64,000 nt of DNA. It comes from Capitulum mitella (taxonomy: Eukaryota > Arthropoda > Thecostraca > Pollicipedomorpha > Pollicipedidae). Of the stretch, positions 35,561 to 48,800 are shown one piece after another. Position 1 is the first letter of the stretch. Each line of letters opens with the position of its first letter. Both the position numbers and the translations under genes were made by a program. The stretch covers positions 14,926,044-14,990,043 of the forward strand of contig CP099839.1 in NCBI GenBank assembly GCA_030062745.1. The letters are read 5' to 3'. Under the pieces are notes generated by a model, which worked only from the letters and a program-made list of their open reading frames with translations, searched no databases and was not told the origin of the DNA.

Positions 35561-37296
35561 CAGGCACACCACTAGTTGTTGCAGTATTTCCACCAAATTG
35601 CACTTTAAGCATTAGAACCATAGTTGTCATGCATGAAAACTGTCATGATGTATGTGCCCAACATGCAATACTTCAATTCTGAAATATTCATATCATACGT
35701 GACATGCACAATGTGCGCATTCATGACATATGACGTGTGGATTCCTTTCAGAATTTTCAAGTATACCACAGTTCATGACAAATTCGTTTCAATAGACACC
35801 CCTAGGGCCCTTAAAAAATCTTCATAAGAGTTCATGGGAAGTTTTCCATCATATTCGTCTTTGGTTCCAGTCGAGGTTACGCACGAAATCCATGTATGTT
35901 GATACCTTACCAGAGCCATCGCCAGTGGCGTACTAACCGGGGAATTGAACGCTCACCGATGACCTTTGTAAATAACTACTTGATAGATATGAAGCTTAAT
36001 ATACAGTACTTCTTGACAATGTCCCATGACACAATTCATACAGAATACCTCAAAACATTATCCATATGTAATATGGGACAAATCGCCTATTTTCCTGCCA
36101 CGAAAAGGATGAACTTCCAACGACACGCTGACCGTACACCGTTTAACAGTTTTCCGCCTTTTGACTCGTATGCGTCATTTTCGTAACAAAAGAAAAATTT
36201 TTCTTTAATCTGTAGGGAATGAATCCATTGTCCTTCTTCAAAATCATTCAGTAATCTGAGAAAAAATTTGAAAATTTCTTATGACACAATAATTTTTGTA
36301 ATTAATCCAAAAATTGGATCTGAACGAGCATTTCTATTACTTGTCTTTAATTGTTGGTTTTTTAGAACAAAGTTTCCTTTCAGATATGAAACCAATTTTC
36401 AGGGGAAAGTAGTAAAACGACGAATTTAGTGAAACCAAATTTGTCGACGGAAAAATGGGGAGGGTCACGGATGTACTTTTGGGAGTAGAGGCGGCGTGCG
36501 CGAGAACAGCGTCGACTTGTGGCTTAAATCCGTAGTTTTCCGCAACAAGGAGATTCTCTTGGCCTGCAAGGTAGTAAATGCATGGACTATCGTTATCAGG
36601 TCGTAAAAAGGTGTTCGATATTAAGTTTTTTGACTCGCAGGCTATAAGGCATGCCAGCGTGTGTCTCCAAGTGCGAATTGTACATTTGGTAATGTTTCAT
36701 CATTGTTTTTGGATAGGCGAGACAACCAAAAAATGTCAGGGCTGAAGGAAGAAAATTCAACATAAGATTGCATTTTACTACATTATATTACATTACAAAA
36801 TGTGGGTGTTTTGAAAGCTACACAAGGTTTGTGGGCATCCAGGGCATTGAGCTTAATTGCCACTGTTGGCTGTCTGTTCGCAGAATTTTATGGGAGCATC
36901 CGCTACCTTCCTTAAGTCATTTCCACTCGTGGTCAGGAGCAGGCAGGATCCTTGCAGAGTATATGCTGAGATGGTCCTTAATGGCAAAAATTTGATAGGG
37001 GATTTTTCACTCCCCGTGCTGAGAATTAGTTTTCATCTAAGCAGAAACATGTGTGGCAATTTGTTGTGACATTTGGTTGATATGTAAACATTTGCACAGC
37101 TGCCATTAAGTTTTGCTCTTGGTGCTGGCAGCCAGGTCATTCTCATCATTTTGAGTATTAGCCACTCAAGAATGGGGTCCAATTACTGCTGAATAGTACT
37201 TGTATTTTTATGTAGAGGGAATCTAGTTTGTGGCCATGAACAAATGAAAAAGAGTGCAGATGCAATGCATGCCCTGTATACTGACACGGTATATAT

Positions 37297-37380
37297 ATAC
37301 ACACACACACACACGGACACACGCACGCACACACGCACACATGCATGCACACACACATGCACATACTCACACACACAGTG
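37297..37380. repeat. (CA)n microsatellite
   Basis: Interrupted CA tract with CGCA and TGCA variants, about 80 bp long. Confidence 0.97.
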
Positions 37381-38399
37381 TATTAACCCTCACCAGGCAA
37401 GAGGGTAGATGCCCTTCCCCTGGCATCAGTGTTTGTGGGACCATATGTACACACATAGTAAATTAACCCTCACCATGCAAGAGGGTAGATGCCCCCCCCC
37501 CCCCTGCAGCAGTGTTTCTGAGATCGAGGCAAAATGGTGCATGCCAGCACAGTGGAATTTGACATAACTGACAATACATTCATTGTTTTCATTTTGAAGA
37601 GGGTGGCCCCTGGTCACCTCAGGTCACCAAGCTATGATGTCATTATTGAAGACTTGCAGAGCAATTTTTGTGCCAAATGTTGTTTTTCTGTTGAAAGGAA
37701 AGAGGTATGCACAGGTTGCAGATGACAGGCATGAGATTGGCTCAGAGTGACTGTCCATTGGATATGTTAATAACCTTTTCAAGGCCAAATAAGATGAATA
37801 ACCAAAATTGACCTTTTTTATCCTAAAGCATTTCTGCAGTAGTTTTTGGCACTGACTGACAAAGGAGATGATTTTTGACTTGTTCAGTCTCAAATGTGTC
37901 ATTTGTAGCTCCAGGGAACTGATTTATAGTTTCCAAACATAAAGTTTGACCAGACCTAGGAGGACACTGGTTGACCTGATGGGACTGACCCAGGTGCCAT
38001 TGGATTCTTTGAGCACACAGCTGTTGATTGCTTTTGGTCCTGAGGCACTAGCTCAGTTAGGGGCCAAATGGCATGCTGTTCCTGCCAGGCCATTCCTACT
38101 AGGCCTGTCATTGGTGCGAGTGAAACGCCCTCCCATCTGGCAAGGGTTAATCAAGTAAGTTAAGCAAGTTAAGCAAGGGTTAATCAAGTCCATCCATGCA
38201 CAGATGGACACATGTGAAACACCCCCACCAATTACTGACAGTTTCATAGATTATAGATTAGTAATCAAGTTGATCCAAGGTCTCAAACTATGCAGATACT
38301 TGGCAGGTACCCTGAGGTCAGGCTGGCACTGGGCAGGAGAGGTTCGAACCCACAGTGCTTAATCTGGACCTGACTTCCACTCACAGGAAAAGGGTGGCC

Positions 38400-38950
38400 G
38401 CCAACCATGCCCACTGCCGCCAGCCGGCGTAATAACAGAATGACTAGCACTATGATCAGCAGATTTACAGGCTGCCACCAGTATCACTGCCGACACCAGT
38501 GTCTTTAGTAGCGTCACGGTGCCTGACTTGACGAACGCCACTAACACCCGCCAGCAAAGTGACACGGATACCGACCAGTGCCGTCTCCTGTCCACACGTC
38601 TGCCGGGCTAGTACTCGGCACCGGCCAGTTTGCGTTTCTGACTGTCCAGTAACCCCTTCCGATGGTCGCTGACGACCTGCAGGACGAACTACAGCTGCAC
38701 CTCATCTTTTGCGAGGCTGCGGTTCTACTACGGCACGCCGTTCGGCGAGCCGCACTCATCCAGTAGAATCGTGACGTGCCGCCGAGGCCACGGGCGAGGG
38801 TGGCAGCCCTCCGGTAGTCCTGGCGCTCTGGCCAAATGCTCGGGTCAACGCCGTGGAAGGCGTCGGTGATGTTCAGCTGGCTGAAGAAGGCCCGCTAGGT
38901 GGTCGTCACGGAGTTCTCCAGCGCGCATCGGGCAACGGCGCTGCTAAGGA
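38400..38950 (-). mobile_element. Possible LINE endonuclease remnant
   Basis: Minus-strand reading gives AFFSQLNITDAFHGVDPS, then SRFYWMSAA, and later QVVSDHRKGLLDSQKRKLAG. The spacing (DAF...HPS, then a SRxDRIY-like box, then SDH) recalls the end of a Tx1/L1-type LINE endonuclease. Internal stops break it. Its GC content and CpG density are higher than its surroundings, so a decayed piece of a host gene is the alternative. Confidence 0.3.
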
Positions 38951-39769
38951 CGGTGTAGGAACGGATAGGTTTGGGAGGGGCCAAAAAGTGATTTATCTAC
39001 TCTGGGACATATGTGCATCTGAACAGGAGGGGTGGGGTGACCGGAACGTCAGTTGGAGGTGAGGACATTTCTAGCCACTAAGGGATTTTTCTCCCAAATT
39101 AGCATGTTAGTCGAGGCCTTCCCGATGGCAGCGACTACAAGGGAATGTCCAGATTGAATGGATAACCATGAAATTTTGGGGAGAATGGAATATCTGGTGA
39201 AATACCTATGGAATAACAGTTTCAGGAACCCAAAGCATTGTATATAGTGCTCGTTTATAGTGATATTTGCAGGTTTTGTGGGATAAAATAGATAAATGCA
39301 CCCTAAGTGGCCCGCCTGCTGCTGCTCTGAGTACAGCTATCCCCATGTAGGAAAACTTCGGGGTCGATGCGCATTGGCCGAATGCACACCAATTTTGATA
39401 ACATTTTATGGTGGGTTGTGTTTGCGATTGGTGCCCGGTTTCCCGCGCGGTAGCCTAACATTTCGGACTTTCGATGCTAAGGACCACCTTACTATATATG
39501 TGATGCGTGCTGGAGGTGCCAAGAGGAAAGTTTTGTATTTGGCTTTATTAAAGGGTATCTCTCAAACATCAGGCAGGCTCAAACATCGGCTCCGTTTCGG
39601 GGGGGGGGGCAAACCAGTTTCCTGGGTTTATATGGTAGGTCAGCGGAGTCGTTGATGCGGGCGGGGGGGGGGGGTTGGAAGGCGCGGCTGGCCGTGAGTT
39701 CGGAGTGTACTTCGGTGGCCGAGTATGAATGGTAAACCATCAACCGTGGGGGGGACGCTGGGCAGCTTC

Positions 39770-39960
39770 AAACTCTGCTTGAGTAGAAATACCCATGTCT
39801 GGGGGAGGCTGATGACCATTTTGGGTTACAAAATTCTTGGAGTGTAAATTTTTTGGTGCTCCTTGGCACCAGAAAACAACAGTTTTTCCAACACTGCACG
39901 TGACCCACAGGCATGCGGTGTCGCCCGAGGGCAGGTCGTGGAACTTCCAGCTGTCGTTTT
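39770..39960. repeat. Dispersed repeat, copy 1 (paired with 45590-45740)
   Basis: Shares a layout with 45590-45740: AAACTCTG or AAACTGTGGAGC, then a TTTTTTGG segment, a small hairpin (GGTGCTCCTTGGCACC here, GGTGTTCCACAACACC there), then AACAAC and TTTTTCCAAC. It looks like a short SINE or MITE of unknown family. Confidence 0.55.
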
Positions 39961-42863
39961 GACTGAACGCAAAATTATTGTCTGTATGGCTTCCAGATTT
40001 GGTCAGTTCCATTTTTTTTTTTTTTTCATGCCTTGATGCTGGATTGTTTGACCTGTTCTATGTTCCATCTCAGCAGTTTTGGCCAGGGCAGTTTCTCAGC
40101 CTGGTGAGGTTTGGCGTTTTTGGGTATGTAGGTGGGAAGCAAAAAGCCCAGGTGCGGTTTTTGCTCTTTTTGTCATGTGTTTAGCTAATAATGTACCGCA
40201 GCAGCAAAGCCGCACGACAGGACGCATTATTGTACTGAGCGGAAAGGCTGTTGATAAACTGGGTCAACCAACGTGAAGCTAGTGGAAAGATACTTGGGTG
40301 TTTGCCAGTGTTTAAGCGGATTTGTGCCAAAATCTTACCAGGTTTTTGCCTTCTTTTAGAGTTTCCATTAAGCCGGAGGTTTTGGGTGAATGCATGGCAT
40401 AAGAGCGTTGTTTAGCGTCGCCTCCTCCCATTGTAGACAGAGTGAGAGCTGACTGGTAACAATTATGTCATTATGCTGACCTCGGTAGCATAACGTACTC
40501 TAGTGAAGTAATTACCAAATTTTTATACACATGACAACCAGCAGGCAAAAATCTCCCTTGTTAGTTGATTGCTGAGACAATGAGACCAAAAATCGGCCCG
40601 ACATATGTACGCTGTGCAAAATTCGGAATTTTTTAGTGAGCGCATCACTTCTTGAAGAACGCTAACAAACAAGGCTAAAATTGCATCACTCCACAAAACC
40701 TATTACCACCCAGGTAAGGTACCTAGGGGTGGGTTCCCACTTCCGAGACGTTATTTTAAACAGTGGCAGATTCGCAAGGCAAATTCTTGCTTTCATTGAT
40801 ATTGAATGTCGGGGACGGATGCAGGATTTATGAAGGTTGTCCAGTGTCAGCCCTTCTTTTTTAACCCACGAGTTCGTGTGGGGTAGGGCATTTTGTTGCC
40901 GTTTCCCGTTTGGTTTTATGGCGTAATGTACGGACGATTAACGCGCTGCCCCACAGTTTCATTGTCCGCGTACCCTGGACAACACACTCGCCTATTGACG
41001 AAAAAATGGCCAGGTCACTGGAAGTAAGGTCATATGGCGCAGTAAATCTAATCATAGCCGGGGTTAGGTAGTCATATCCGTTAGATAATCATAGTCGTGG
41101 TGTTAGATACTGTTAAACTTAACACGCAAACTGGAAGGGGGTCTTTTTGTGCCCCCACCTGTTTTTCTTGATAATCCCGAATACGGATCGGAGCTGGTTG
41201 CTGATACTTTGTGACATTTATAGCAATTTAATAACTCGTCGATTGACGCACAGAAATCGAAAATTGGCCGGCAATTTTTCAAGTTTCAGGCGTTTGAAGT
41301 CAAGAAAACATAACGGAAATAACGGTTGTCGCTGACCAACGGGAACTTTGTGAAAGGACTAGAGTTTTACCTAAGCTTATCGTTCGAACACAATCAGGCG
41401 ATGTCATTCGGGCATAAGTGAGGGATGTACGAAGACCAAAGCGAGTATCAGTAAGGGTCAAGGCCATCAAAGGTCAAGGTCAAACAGCTTGTGACCTGAT
41501 CCGGATTTGCTTTGCAACATGTCGGTTTGTATGAAATATGTTTTCAAAGACCCTACTAAAAACACGTTTGGCACATTGATACTCATATGTAAATACATAT
41601 ACAAACAAACATAAACATAAACGCCGGAAGTGATCATATGTATCGATGTTGGTTGTCTTCACTGAAACGCGCGGAAAGATGCGTGTAGCACCCTCATTTA
41701 CACTCAAATTATCCCTTGTTGCCCAAAATCTGATTTGCAAAAGATGAAAAAATGACGCCGTAGGTCGATGACCTAAAATGGCCTGGGCCCGAAATCTCCC
41801 GTGACAACGCCAAATGATTGGAAGTTGTCATATTCCACGTTTTAACACTCAGACAAACACCCTTTTCTCGTTTCTTTCGAAAAGTCTCACGGAATGGCCT
41901 GTACGGGCCGAGAAAGTGTTCAAAGTCGACATTTCCGACCCCATTTGACCTTGAAGGTACTGACCTAGGGTCATAAAATTGCACGCAGTGTAAACCGTTA
42001 CAGCCCTACCATGTCCATAAAATTTCAAGTCTCTAACTCTTCCCATTTCCGAGATCGGAGGGGAACACTTTTGTGCCCACCCTTCTAGTGCGCGTCAGCG
42101 CCAAATCCCCTTCCATTGCGCGGGTTAAGACTTCGGCGTTTGTCTTCTCCTTTTGACGTAGCATGCCACCTGACCGAAACAGGCCATGTGACCTTTTCCG
42201 AAATCCTGCGTTCGACCTTGGCGTCACCCAGGTAGTTAACTCAGAGCATTGCATGAACCTAAGGATGCTTCGCTACTAATTGTGCCCTGTGGGTGATATT
42301 CATCGGTCATTTGTTATTTATTCGCCCACGATTTGTTCGTGTCTATCGATTTGTATAATTATACGATGCGTATAAAAGCACGTACGTCTAACTTTTCTCA
42401 AGTTCAGAAATCCAGGAAAACAAAGACGCAGCAAAAACCAGCAAAAGCCCCGGATTTGACAAAAGCCCAGGGTTTTTGCCAACCATGCTGAAGGAGCTAG
42501 TTGAATGTTGCGTTTCCGCGCTGGTTTCGTCATCCCGGTGACAGCGGGCATGAGATGCCTCGACGTCTTCCTACTGCAGTAGTTGGCGCAGAATTAAAAT
42601 GCGACAAAAACAGGTTGTGGAAAATGGCGTATTTTGCTGTGGATGTTCGTTCATTTTGACGTTGTCGGTCTTAGTGTTTTCGGTGTTGGCGCTCCATAAA
42701 GTGTGCGTAGGTGTATTGTCCCGGTCTTTTTGGGATTGGCAAATGATGTTTGCATTTAGACGTCACATGACCCCTTTCCAGTGTGCTGCTAATGCTTGTG
42801 CTGAGTAAGTTTTCTTGTGTTTACAGATTCGGAGTATCCTGAACACATTTGATTCGATTCTCA

Positions 42864-45800
42864 ATGTCTCTGAACTCAGAAAGATTCCCATTAACCTCAG
42901 GACTCAGGAACAAGCACAATGAAAATGATGGATTTAAAGTCATATTTGTATGTTTTGTGGTATTCAGTATTGCCATTACAGTTGCTCTGATTGTGCAGAT
43001 TTACTATGGGGAACCCGAGGTAAGAAAGCATTTGTGCTTGATGCAGTCAGCAAGTGCTTGTTTTTCCTGGTTATTTTATGTTAAAGTTACTTATTTTGTG
43101 AATATTCTTAACAAAAAAAAATCTCTGATTCTTCGTATCTAATGTCGAGTTTCATGAAATGGGCCGATTGGCGATATTTTAACACGACCTTGCCTTTCCG
43201 TCAGGATGGTTCATTTTGAAAATATGTATTATCGGAGGCGTAAGAAATTGACCGGTGCGCCAGACCCGGCAATCACACGGTGTTCCCCGATGTGCGTCAG
43301 GTGGTTCCGCACGCGGCCGTCTCCACCGACCACAAGACCTGTTCGGGCCTGAGCACCGAGCTGATGCGGCAGGGCGGCTCGGCCGTGGACGCCGCCGTGG
43401 CCGCCGCCCTCTGCATGGCCGTCGTCCACCCGCACTCCACCGGACTGGGCGGGTGCGTATGCTGCTGGCGCCCATCCTGCCGCTTGTCACTGAGCAGAGC
43501 TGAAGGCTATTTATTCGCATAGCAAGCATCCTCACAAGAAATGTCTTGAAGTGCTCACATTCGGTGTTTCGTTTGAGTTATGCGCCATCCAGTTGCTACT
43601 ATATGCCTGCTTCCCCTTTGGGGATGTTGTTGACTGTTACATCCTTCAATGAAATAAAACGAAAACAAAGCACTGAGCGTGCATCGTCCACCCCAAGCAC
43701 TTTCGGCATAGTTTCGTGGATAACTACGTGTGCGGTCTTGGCGGTCACAGTGTGCTCGTTTCCACCGACAGCGGCGGTTTCATGTTGATCCACGACCACG
43801 CGCGGAACCGGTCCTCGGTGGTGGACTTCCGGGAGACGGCGCCGGCGGCCACCGACCGGGCGGCGAACGTCAGCGGGAGCGGGCCGCGCTCGGTCGGCGT
43901 GCCCGGCCTGCTGCGCGGCCTCGAGCTGGCCCACAAACGACACGGCCGCCTGCCCTGGGCCGAGCTGGTCCGGCCCAGCGCCCAGCTGGCTAGGTCAGAC
44001 GTGCCGAACGCGCCCTCGGAGGGCGCGGTCTGAACGCCCTCGGAGGGGACGGCTGGGAGGCTTCTGAGGGGACAGTTAGAAGGCCTTTTAAGGGGACGGT
44101 TAGGAGGCCTCTGAAGGGACACTGAAGTTTGATAGGAGAGAGTGAGGAAGTCTCTGAAGGAACACTTTGAAGGCCTTTAAGGGGACGGCTAGGGGGCGTC
44201 TGACAGGACATTTAGAAGACCTCGGACGGGACAGCTAGAAGGCCTCTGATGGGACAGTTAGGAGGCCTTTGAAGGAACAGCTAGTAAGCCTGTGAGGAGA
44301 GAGTTCCTGTGGGGAGGATCAGCCCGCTGTCGGAGGAACGGTCGGCGCTGTCTTTGATGGTCGGGACGCTTTGCGGGACCCCGTCATTTGGGTGCGGAAA
44401 TCACGCCCTCTGATGGAAGGGTTTTCACATCGTCTGATCGGCAATCAGGAAGCCCCGTTAAGTGGCTGCCAGCGTGCCGTCTAAACTGGAACTGTCTGCA
44501 CGATATGTGTAGGGAGCGGCTCGCTCTCCCAGTTGTTCCGAAGGCGAGTGATGGCGCTGGCCCTCCCGTTCTTTGCGGCAGCCCTCGCGTGTACTCCCAT
44601 CGGAAGGTTTAGGACTAACACTTGTGAACTCTGTAGCGGCGAACATACCTCGTGAAGGGCCTTCTCCGGGGCATTGTAAATGCACTGACCTCGGGGACGG
44701 TTCAGTTTTCAGCGGTCCAATGTGAATCCGGTGCGCGAGCGGCTTGTTTCGCGTGATCCCATTCACTAGCCAGGCGTGCTCTGTTTGGGTGCGCTGGCCT
44801 GTGCGATATCGGATATGTAGTCTGACTCTTTTCCAAGATCTGCAAGGGCTCAGTAACCATCCCATAGCAAAAATAATCGAAGCGTGTTCAAAAATGGCCA
44901 TCCGCTTATCCCTCGGAGGACGGGTCGTGTACGTTGCCGTCAGTAGTGAGCAGAATCTCTGGCTGTTTTGTCTGCATTTTATGTCATATTGTTCACATTT
45001 GGTGCATATCCGCATATCCGCATCACAAACATCACCATGCTGGATAATCGATTATCACATTTTCCTGACCCAAACAAACAAATCTCCATCACGACGCTGA
45101 CGGCCGCCGTCGTTGTGCCGTCGACAGGAAGGGCTTCGCCGTGAGTGAGCAGCTGGCGGCGGCGCTGGCCGACCACCTGACCGTGTCGGAGGCGCGCGGC
45201 TCGGCCGGCCTGTCCGTGTTCGCCGGGGAGGCCGGCCTGCTGCGGGCCGGCGACGCCCTGCTGCTGCCGGACCTGGCCGACACGCTGGACCGGGTGCAGG
45301 CTCGCGGCGCCGACGGTGAGACGCCGCCCGACGCCCGCGGCGGGACGGCCCTCCGGCCAGCCGGGACAGGCGGCGGAGCGGCGGGTTAGGGGGCCCTTTG
45401 GCATATGTCTCGGGCACGGTTGGAAATTTTAGTTCTTTTTTTTTGTTTTTGTTGTCGGAGTATAATTTTTGTTTTTGAGCGCAAAATTTTGTAAGGAGCA
45501 TTACTGGTTTAAGTTGGCCTTCTTTGTGTAAGTCAGTTATGCCGTTATACCTGCTTACTGAATGGAGACAGTCATTTGCTTGCAGAGTTCGAAATTCATC
45601 AACATGGTTATAATGTAGGTTTTTGGTTTAGGCACAAGATCAAACTGTGGAGCATGAAACATTTTTGGAGCAAAAGTTTTCTGGTGTTCCACAACACCAA
45701 AAAAACAACACCTTTTCCAACCGTGGTCTCGGGCGTATTTGGACCCTTCCAGAGACCACGTCGAGATCGGTTTCCCGCTGTCGCGATTAGCGGCGGACTC

Positions 45801-48800
45801 GCGATGACGAGCGGCCGACCGCAGCCTGCTGTGGCGGCCCGCCGTGCCGTGGATTCTGTCGCGGTCCTCGCGTCCGTTCGCCAAGATTGCTATGAAAAGG
45901 AGCATCTTGGTGTTCGTCATGCAGTGTGGCGCGGTATTCTGCAGTGTTTGAGGGTATCTGGTATGAGCCGGTTTAACTCCGTGTGCGGGGACATTGCGTG
46001 CTCTGGCCGATGTCTGTTGCGCGGTGTGACCGGGCTCCTGTGCCCGAATCAGCTGCCCCGTTTCTCTCCGTTCGACCTGACCCGGCCCTGTGGCGGTCCG
46101 TGTGCGCGTTGTTCGGCGCCGTGGCCGCGCGTATTCCGGCCGCGCTCCGTGCCCACGCCCGGCCGCCCCCGCCCGGCAGCGCTGTACGACGGCCCGCTGA
46201 CGGCGCCGACCGTGGCCGAGCTGACGTCAGCGGGCGGCCTGCTGACCGCCGACGACCTGGCCGGCTACCAGCCGCTCCAATACGAGGGACTGCTCAGGGA
46301 CTACGGTCAGTATTCGCCACTACCGGTCACTGTCGTGGGTCGTCACCAGCTGGCAAAAATCCAGTTACATCCTAAGTCGAAAAAAGATGATAGTTTGAAT
46401 AAGTAGAAATGAAAACGGCGAGGGACTTACTTAAATTACATAAAAAGGCGAGTTAAAAAAAGCCATTGGGGGTTTCTTCTATGCGCGTCGTCCTTTGCAG
46501 AGGAATAAAGGCTAATCTCGATAATGGGTGAGAGCGAGTGATCGTTGGTAGACAGTGGTCAGCGGTGGCGAGTACCACTAGTCCCGGATACGGTACTGAA
46601 GCATTGCGGTGGCTCAGAGCGGCGCAGTTATCAGGAGAGCCAGGATCTGTCCAGAAACTGGCCATCGGGGGCCGTGGTTGGTTTCCCCTACATGAAAACT
46701 GACCATGACGTTTGCTGTCCTACGTAGTGGGGTCTACAACTGCGTCATCTTCGTTTGGGATTGAGGCGAGGTACTGATTTTTTGCTGAGCCGCGCCTTGG
46801 ACTGGACCTTGGCCGGTCGGTATCCACGACATTTATAAAGATAGATGCCTTAAGCGCGATGACGCGGTTGATAGCTCAGTCGGTGGGGCTCAGGATACCC
46901 CATCGTGACAAAGCGGGCTCGTGTCGCGTCGTAACGTGACATTTAGCTCGCGGGTTAGCTGACAGCTGGCCAGTAAATACCAGTGACTGCCGCACGGTCG
47001 TGCCATATTCGTCACGACACGCTGCGTTTGTAGCAAAATCGGCAAAAACCCGAAATGCGCAGTCGGGTGTGAAGCTCAGAGTCTGTGCAGCAAGTTTCGC
47101 CATAGCTCACGCTCTAAACCCGAACATCATCTCAGGATATCATTCTGATGGAGAAAAGACAGTGCGATGGAGGTTTGAATGTATGAACGTTATTGCGACG
47201 TTGACCCACCCGACATTAAACAGGTTATTTTGTATTGCGGACAGCGGACGATTTATTTACATGAATTCTTGTGGTTGTGGCATGCAGTTGCCCGTTTGAT
47301 GTGCGATGACCATCTAAAAGCTTTTTACTGTAAAACGTCTTCTTGGACTTTACGTGCGAAACCGGTTTTACCACATCACTGTTTATGTTCAAGGGTGACA
47401 TTTCGCTTGATGACGCCTTATACGGCTTACAGCTGGGTTTGTGAATTGCCCTCCACTCAGTTCGAATGGGGTTGATGGTCTGGAGAACCTCCATGGTCCG
47501 GCAACCTCATGGAATGAAGTTAATGGAATCTAATAGGAAAAGAAACGGAAATGACACAAGTTAAGGGTTTGTCAGGTTTGGGGAATGTTGGGCGAGCTTT
47601 CCAGGAACCAACTTGTAATGTTAGGCATCCGAAGGTTAAACAAGATTTATCCATGGCTACTTAGATACAAGTATGCATGGAATGGATGCCACTCCGCAGA
47701 GCCCAAGTTATGTTAACTCACCGGACGAGAGTTGGTTGCTACCCTCCCGTAAGGGTTTTTTTCAAGCTGCTGGCCAAGAGCCTAAGTCAAGATCCTGAAG
47801 TTTACAAATAAAAATAAATAAAAAAGCTCTCCATTTCCGGTCCAAAAATGTAGTACCAGGTCATGTCAGGCCACTGAGTCATGACTTCATTACTGATGGC
47901 CTGCTAGCCGTTTTGCAGACAAGAGCCACATTTCGGCTTCTTTCTGAGGAGCGACGAGATATGAAGCCAGTTCTCAATACAGGGCTTAGTGCTATGGTTA
48001 TGCTGACTTATGGTTGTCGCTTCCGGCTGACTTACGGTTATGACTTACTGCTGACAACATATCCACGTTTGAAAAGCCAGTGACCTTCTCATCGTTATGT
48101 GAGGTGACTGTCCTTGTAAGACCTCGCAATACCTTGAAACTTCTTAAAAAGTATTTCCTGTGTACGATTTATTTGATGACGATTGTGCTGCCTTTCTCAA
48201 TGATCAGAATTGTAGTGCGACATAATGAAATACCATTTTCGGCATTAGCAGCGTAACAAAGGCTGAAAATGACACGCGACCTTTCGTTGATCTTGACCTC
48301 GAAACGAAAAAGCAGTCATTGTCTATAGCGAGTAACCTGTTTTAAAAGCAAGTGTTCAGCGCCATTGATAACACTGCCTTGAGCTGCTTAGCCTCCCGAA
48401 TGGTCTTCAGGTTTCACCACAGGTATCGGATTGGTACCGCGTCACCGAAACTGACGTCGTGTAGCCGCCGTCCCAGCCTGAACGTCAGTGGAGCCGCCCT
48501 GACGGCCGCCTGTCTGGCCCTCGTCGAACAGCGGACCGGATGCCGCCCGCCGACAGCAGCTGTCCCACGTCACCCGTCTCCCCGACAGCACGCCCTCACA
48601 CGTCACCCGTCTCCCCGACAGCACGCCCTCACACGTCACCCGTCTTCCCGACAGCACGCCCTCACACGGCACCCCTCTCCCCTGACAGCACGCCCTCATA
48701 CGCCACCCGTCTCCCCTTGACAGCACGCCCTCACACGTCACCCGTCTCCCCGACAGCACGCCCTCACACGTCACCCGTCTCCCCCGACTGCAGCCCTCAC

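Larger units (their letters stand above)
35561..42600. other. Intergenic region with decayed repeats; no host gene recognised
   Basis: Apart from the listed CA microsatellite, a possible LINE endonuclease remnant at 38.4-38.95 kb and a dispersed repeat at 39.77-39.96 kb, nothing could be named. Scattered AGGTCA direct repeats occur at 41455-41495 and near 41947. Two stretches containing TTTTGTGCCC (near 41150 and 42070) may be ends of an unknown repeat. Confidence 0.5.

Noticed and set aside
46865-46940. Working tRNA gene
   Set aside because: D-arm is convincing but the anticodon and T arms do not pair properly; SINE or pseudogene is better.
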